DNA of 37,646 nucleotides. Source: Candidatus Obscuribacterales bacterium (GTDB lineage: Bacteria; Cyanobacteriota; Vampirovibrionia; Obscuribacterales; Obscuribacteraceae). How positions within the stretch are numbered: the first letter of the stretch is position 1; each line of letters begins with the position of its first letter. The notes below the pieces were generated by a model. The model made no database searches. It had not been told where the DNA came from and saw only the letters and a list, made by a program, of their open reading frames with translations. Positions 34,140-37,646 of the stretch are shown in pieces. The stretch lies in the NCBI GenBank assembly GCA_021732565.1, contig JAKFUT010000192.1, forward strand, positions 1 through 37,646, written 5' to 3'. The position numbers and the translations under genes were made by a program.

Positions 34140-34553
34140 CTAGGAGCAATGTACAATTCGCGACAAAAGGCTTATCAATGTCGGCAATGCAAGTCCGCCT
34201 GCTATGTTTGTCATCCCCAGGAAAAGCAGCCTCCGCTTTACAGCTTGCTGAGCCAGGCTATAAATTGCTCCCGCACTAACGGCAAGAATTGCTAACAGTA
34301 TGGTCAATCCGCATTCAAAGCAGTGGGTGCAACACCCAAACTGCAATACACCTACGCAGCCAGGGCAGACCAGCACATAAGAACCAGCCAAAAGCAGTAG
34401 GGATGCAATGACTAACCCGTCGTTGTAAAAGTTGGATTTCGTTGGTCGGCGCCACCCGACGATAACACAGGCCATACCGCTGCTGGCATTGAGTAATGAG
34501 GCTATGAGCGGAACCGCAGGTATAGCGGCTAAGGTTACCAATAAATCGATCAT
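34140..34553 (-). CDS. Membrane protein with Cys-rich loop
   Basis: 137 residues from ATG 34553; the TTG at 34583 would put the GGGAGG ribosome binding site inside the gene. Four membrane segments (about 3-22, 41-62, 81-103 and 108-127 in this numbering). Between the second and third is CPGCVGVLQFGCCTHCFECG, seven cysteines in pairs, a likely metal or redox site. No known family was recognised. The gene is divergent from the secreted ankyrin protein. Confidence 0.6.
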   Translation of the reverse strand: MIDLLVTLAAIPAVPLIASLLNASSGMACVIVGWRRPTKSNFYNDGLVIASLLLLAGSYVLVCPGCVGVLQFGCCTHCFECGLTILLAILAVSAGAIYSLAQQAVKRRLLFLGMTNIAGGLALPTLISLLSRIVHCS

Positions 34554-34689
34554 GTTAGCCAAAGCAGGCCTCCCGCGTTTCAAGCTGACTCTTCCATTTG
34601 AGCATAAGAATCATGAGAAAACATTGATTGGGGTACTATAAATGCAACAGCGGTACAGGCCTCTGCCAATCGATAACAGGACAACAAAT

Positions 34690-36279
34690 ATGAAATGGCT
34701 GAGTCTAAGTTTGTTTGCAGCACTCCTTCTAGTTACAACGGACGTGTTTTTTGCTCAGGAAAGCACAGGGAAACCAGACAAATTCAACGAGGCTATGAAG
34801 CTATTCGATTCAATCCCGCAAGAAGCGGAGAAGCAACTCAGTGACATAAAAGGTCCGTCTGCTAAGGTATTTCGTGCCTATCTTTATTACATCAAAAAGG
34901 TCGACGTGCCAAATCGCACGGCACTGATCGATAGTCTTATGAATCAGGCAATCGCTGAATCAAGAGATCTCGGTGATCTTGGTGAAATAGAGGAGCCACA
35001 GAAATATCACTATGATAGCTTGGAACTCCTGCTTCGGCATATGCGTTTTATCACTGATGTAGCAGGTTCACCACCGATACCGGCATCGATTTTCAGGTAT
35101 TATCCGGTGGCGGCATTCGCTGCGTTCAGCCCGTACTGGGGCTCAACAAGAGACGGATTTTTAGACGTGGAAGACTATTCGCAGTATGACGTCAAGAAAA
35201 TTCGCGAGGTCTTGGATTTTGACAAAGTTCTAAATGAATTGTACGGCGACACCTCCGGCAGATGCGCGGGAACGATCGAGCACATGTACCACAGAAAGCA
35301 GGCTCTTGCGATGATGCGTGCATCGCTGGGTCCTACAATGTTTCTGTCAGGTACAAAATCGGCGAACAGTTATATGGATGCAGATCTAAGTAGCTTTATG
35401 GAAGTCTGGTCGAACGAACAACTTTGGAACAAACAGAAATTCAATGAATACATGCTATTAAAGGGAAGGGCTCAAAAGGCACTGCAGTCATACTATGCCA
35501 AGAGACTACAAATTGCTGAGGATAAGGCGGCTGAATGTTCGAAAAACGTCGTTGAGCAACTCGCCGTTGCATATCTAAGCCAATACTCGCACAGCACTAT
35601 GAAAGACACGAGAGCGCGGCCCGTATACATAGCCTGCACCAAACACGGTGCCAGTGCGGGAGAACTCGAAAAGCAGCTGGCAGGCAAGCAGCTGGGCGAC
35701 GATGATCTCATCGACGGACTTAAATACTGCATTCTAAACGATGGCGATGTAAGCGCGATAGACTGGCTCCTATCCAAAGGAGCACATCTTACGGGCGCAG
35801 TTGAGCCTGCTCTCTTCACAGCCGTGCGTCGCCCGGAAATAGTGGCACGGTTAATTAAGGCAGGAGCAGATGTTAACGTCGTAAACACCGTGGGCAAAAC
35901 CGCTCTTTTTGAGGCCTGTCACTTCGACTGCCTGGAATCCGTGAAGCAATTGATAGAGGCGGGAGCGAAGATAAATCAAACGATGGTAGCGGTAGATTCA
36001 CCGAGCAGCGAAGAAGCAAACTCAAGTTGCGCATACAATTACAATGTGGGCAGCAGAACGCCACTGCACTATGCTTCTATGTTCGCGAGCGCGCCGTTAA
36101 TCGAATATCTATTAAACAAGGGAGCAGACGGCGGAGCTAAAGATTCCTCTGGAGCTACCGCTGATACCATGCTAAAGGACAACAAAAACCTATCTCGCGC
36201 GGAAGTTGACCGTCTGAGCGATCTATTGAAGCACCATCGATTAGATGCATCGACTGCCACACCGACATCCTCAAAGTGA
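34690..36279 (+). CDS. Secreted ankyrin-repeat protein
   Basis: 529 residues from ATG 34690 (AGGAC upstream); the 16 codons before it precede the signal peptide MKWLSLSLFAALLLVTTDVFFAQE. Residues about 25-330 are a helical region of unknown family. Residues about 340-510 hold about four ankyrin repeats (IDWLLSKGAHL, VARLIKAGADVN, GKTALFEACHFDCLESVKQLIEAGAKIN, RTPLHYASMFASAPLIEYLLNKGAD). Ankyrins bind proteins, so this is probably a periplasmic or secreted binding partner. It follows the pattern of another ankyrin-tailed gene at 12153. Confidence 0.85.
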   Translation: MKWLSLSLFAALLLVTTDVFFAQESTGKPDKFNEAMKLFDSIPQEAEKQLSDIKGPSAKVFRAYLYYIKKVDVPNRTALIDSLMNQAIAESRDLGDLGEIEEPQKYHYDSLELLLRHMRFITDVAGSPPIPASIFRYYPVAAFAAFSPYWGSTRDGFLDVEDYSQYDVKKIREVLDFDKVLNELYGDTSGRCAGTIEHMYHRKQALAMMRASLGPTMFLSGTKSANSYMDADLSSFMEVWSNEQLWNKQKFNEYMLLKGRAQKALQSYYAKRLQIAEDKAAECSKNVVEQLAVAYLSQYSHSTMKDTRARPVYIACTKHGASAGELEKQLAGKQLGDDDLIDGLKYCILNDGDVSAIDWLLSKGAHLTGAVEPALFTAVRRPEIVARLIKAGADVNVVNTVGKTALFEACHFDCLESVKQLIEAGAKINQTMVAVDSPSSEEANSSCAYNYNVGSRTPLHYASMFASAPLIEYLLNKGADGGAKDSSGATADTMLKDNKNLSRAEVDRLSDLLKHHRLDASTATPTSSK

Positions 36280-36306
36280 ATCGAATTTCAATACTAAGGA
36301 ATATTC

Positions 36307-36909
36307 TTATGTTTCAACTGGTACGGCGAAAGCCTCATCAGCGGCTGTAGCTGACCTTAGCGTGGCTTGAAGATCTTTCATGAGCAGCCACATCCTCAGT
36401 CCATCAATCGGCCACGGCGTAAAACCGAATTGACTGTAGAATTGTTTTGCCTCGTTATCGATTGCATCAACGACGATAGCTCTGAGGGGAATGTCTTCAT
36501 TTGCAGCCTTCGCTGCTCGTTTCAAGATAAAGCGCAAGAATCGCTTACCGAGCTTTCTTCCTTGCATTGATTGATCAACTGCCAATCTTGCGATTAGAAA
36601 AACGGGAATAGGATATTTAGCCAACCCCTTTTTGACTCTTTCCGGCGTCGCGTCCTTCCTACCTGGATTGGGCCTTGCTTTTCCTGAAACGATCCTCGTG
36701 ATTAAACTGAACTCGTGATTATGGCGAAGAGAATGTAGAGTCGGGCGCAGTTGTCTTTCGTGCGGGACGATGCGGACCTCTTTGATCGTTTCTTGAAACA
36801 GCCTCTGTAGCGCCAGATACTTGATCTGTCGCCCATTTGTCTGCACAAAGAAAAGTTCGGAGGAAGTTTGACGGGCTGTTGAAATAGTCAGGTACGCTTG
36901 CCGTCGCAT
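36307..36909 (-). pseudogene. Chimera of tyrosine-recombinase tail and GNAT-toxin tail
   Basis: 200 codons. The first 66 or so (AYLTISTARQTSSELFFVQTNGRQIKY…RPTLHSLRHNHE) match the region of tyrosine recombinases just before the second catalytic Arg (HxLRH); the first catalytic half and the final Tyr are missing. From about residue 67 the text turns into the end of TacT-type GNAT toxins (ATPERVKKGLAKYPIPVFLIARLAVDQSMQGRKLGKRFL, VDAIDNEAKQFYSQFGF), lacking the toxin's N-terminal half and any antitoxin gene. A stop codon lies 13 codons upstream of the ATG. Two unrelated gene ends have fused in frame, most simply by deletion between a mobile element and a toxin gene. The acetyl-CoA loop (Q-GRKLG) is intact, so residual activity cannot be excluded. 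Confidence 0.65.
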
Positions 36910-37215
36910 CGTATGATTTTTTAACGAAGCAAGGTGACCAACTGGTCACGGCCAGCGCTCTTCAACAAACGCCCGTATCACGTAGGTCCACAAACATGGA
37001 CAAGCTAGAGGAACCCTAGAATTGAACGTTATTCAGATGCGTATAAACGACGGAGTCTGGAAAATTAGGCGGAAACCGTAAACATTGATAGTCACTGGTT
37101 TCGCATGACCTGCCCATGACGTTCGATGTATTTACCAGAGGTTTCTATACCGGTAGTATTAACACATCGAAGAAACGCGGTGCGTTTCCAACGAAAGGCT
37201 TGAACTAGAGGATAA
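36910..37215. other. Intergenic region with a short palindrome
   Basis: 306 bases. GTGACC-AACT-GGTCAC (36934-36949) is a perfect 6-bp inverted repeat near the recombinase fragment. No ORF is supported. The promoter of the VirB2-like gene should lie within 37080-37200. Confidence 0.4.
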
Positions 37216-37646
37216 ATGGCAATGCATATTTCAAATATTCTTACCCGCACCACACTTGCAGCCGGCGCAGTTCTAGCCTTGTCAATGCCGGCGCTTGCAC
37301 AAGACGCATTTGATTCAACTGCCGATACGGGCAACCAAACGAACAACACTGGCAATTTCACCGGCGCGCAAACGCAACAAGGTGGAAGCACCAGCGCTCC
37401 GGCACTACAGGGTGCCACCAACGGCACAATCGGTCCACAGGGCGCTGATGCCACCGTCATCCAGGGCGTTAACACGGCAGGTACGGTTCGCGTAAACAAC
37501 CTCGCTAACCTGGAAGCTCTCCTCAACATTATCGCCAACGGCATGGAAATTCTTGGCATCGCCTGGGGCGGACCGACGATGATCTGGGGCTTCATGAACA
37601 TGGCTGCTGGTACGCAAGATGCATTAAAGAGAATCATCTGGGGCGC
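37216..37646 (+). CDS. VirB2/TrbC-like secreted pilin-type protein (runs off the window)
   Basis: At least 143 residues, cut by the window edge. ATG 37216 (or 37222) follows TAGAGGA. Residues 1-27 are a signal peptide ending SMPALAQD. A Gly/Gln/Thr/Asn-rich stretch (about 30-85) leads to a hydrophobic segment (LEALLNIIANGMEILGIAWGGPTMIWGFMNMAAGTQDALKRII) resembling the two-helix core of TrbC/VirB2 type IV secretion pilins. The family call is tentative because only one hydrophobic pair is partly visible. If right, it may start a conjugation or type IV secretion locus to the right. Confidence 0.7.
   Translation, partial: MAMHISNILTRTTLAAGAVLALSMPALAQDAFDSTADTGNQTNNTGNFTGAQTQQGGSTSAPALQGATNGTIGPQGADATVIQGVNTAGTVRVNNLANLEALLNIIANGMEILGIAWGGPTMIWGFMNMAAGTQDALKRIIWG

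Noticed and set aside
37092..37637. 181-residue minus-strand ORF
   Set aside because: It is the shadow of the VirB2-like gene, whose plus frame has a signal peptide and ribosome binding site.

Overview
The window is bacterial DNA of roughly balanced GC with long gaps between genes. It reads like the loosely packed chromosome of a diderm soil or sludge bacterium. TonB C-terminal, VirB2-like, zinc-ribbon/pilin and ankyrin proteins, plus many secreted proteins without a recognised family, would fit a non-photosynthetic cyanobacterial relative (Melainabacteria, Obscuribacterales type). Acidobacteria or Verrucomicrobia are not excluded, and this placement is inference only. I found no rRNA, tRNA or CRISPR array.

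Layout. 1-2.6 kb: tail of an upstream gene, a DUF3465 lipoprotein, a small membrane protein, a secreted helical protein and copy A of a tiny conserved protein. 2.9-5 kb (minus): a DUF1348 protein and a flavin monooxygenase that closely matches trimethylamine monooxygenase (Tmm). 5-7.8 kb: a structured intergenic region, then a 738-residue protein made of four diverged helical modules; a related protein lies at 21.4 kb. 8.3-10.7 kb: a protein with IS1595-transposase-like ends but a DprA-type winged helix in the middle, then an array of CCGAtaTCGG repeats, a small ORF and a His/Gly-rich membrane protein. 11-15.4 kb: a secreted protein, a membrane protein overlapping it, a protein-kinase/TonB fusion and a DUF1963 protein. 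15.5-24.2 kb: copy B of the tiny protein, a DUF4870-like membrane protein, a secreted PDZ-calpain protease, a zinc-ribbon/pilin fusion, a perfect 15-bp hairpin, further secreted proteins and an MFS exporter. 24.5-26 kb (minus): a short flotillin and an alpha-2-macroglobulin-like relic.

26.4-34 kb holds the most coherent system. It has a 1320-residue Pls/PosA-type synthetase (adenylation, carrier, then three membrane-pair plus left-handed beta-helix modules), an Sfp-type phosphopantetheinyl transferase 18 bp downstream, and a secreted M1 zinc aminopeptidase. This gene set resembles the Streptomyces epsilon-poly-L-lysine arrangement of synthetase plus aminopeptidase-type degrading enzyme, here with its own carrier-activating enzyme. 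The likely product is a short homopolymer of an amino acid made at the inner membrane and trimmed outside it; the monomer is unknown.

34-37.6 kb: a Cys-rich membrane protein, a secreted ankyrin protein, a chimera of a tyrosine-recombinase tail and a GNAT-toxin tail, and the start of a VirB2/TrbC-like pilin that runs off the window. Recombinase remnants and palindromic TTAT...ATAA arrays suggest that parts of the window have been crossed by mobile DNA.
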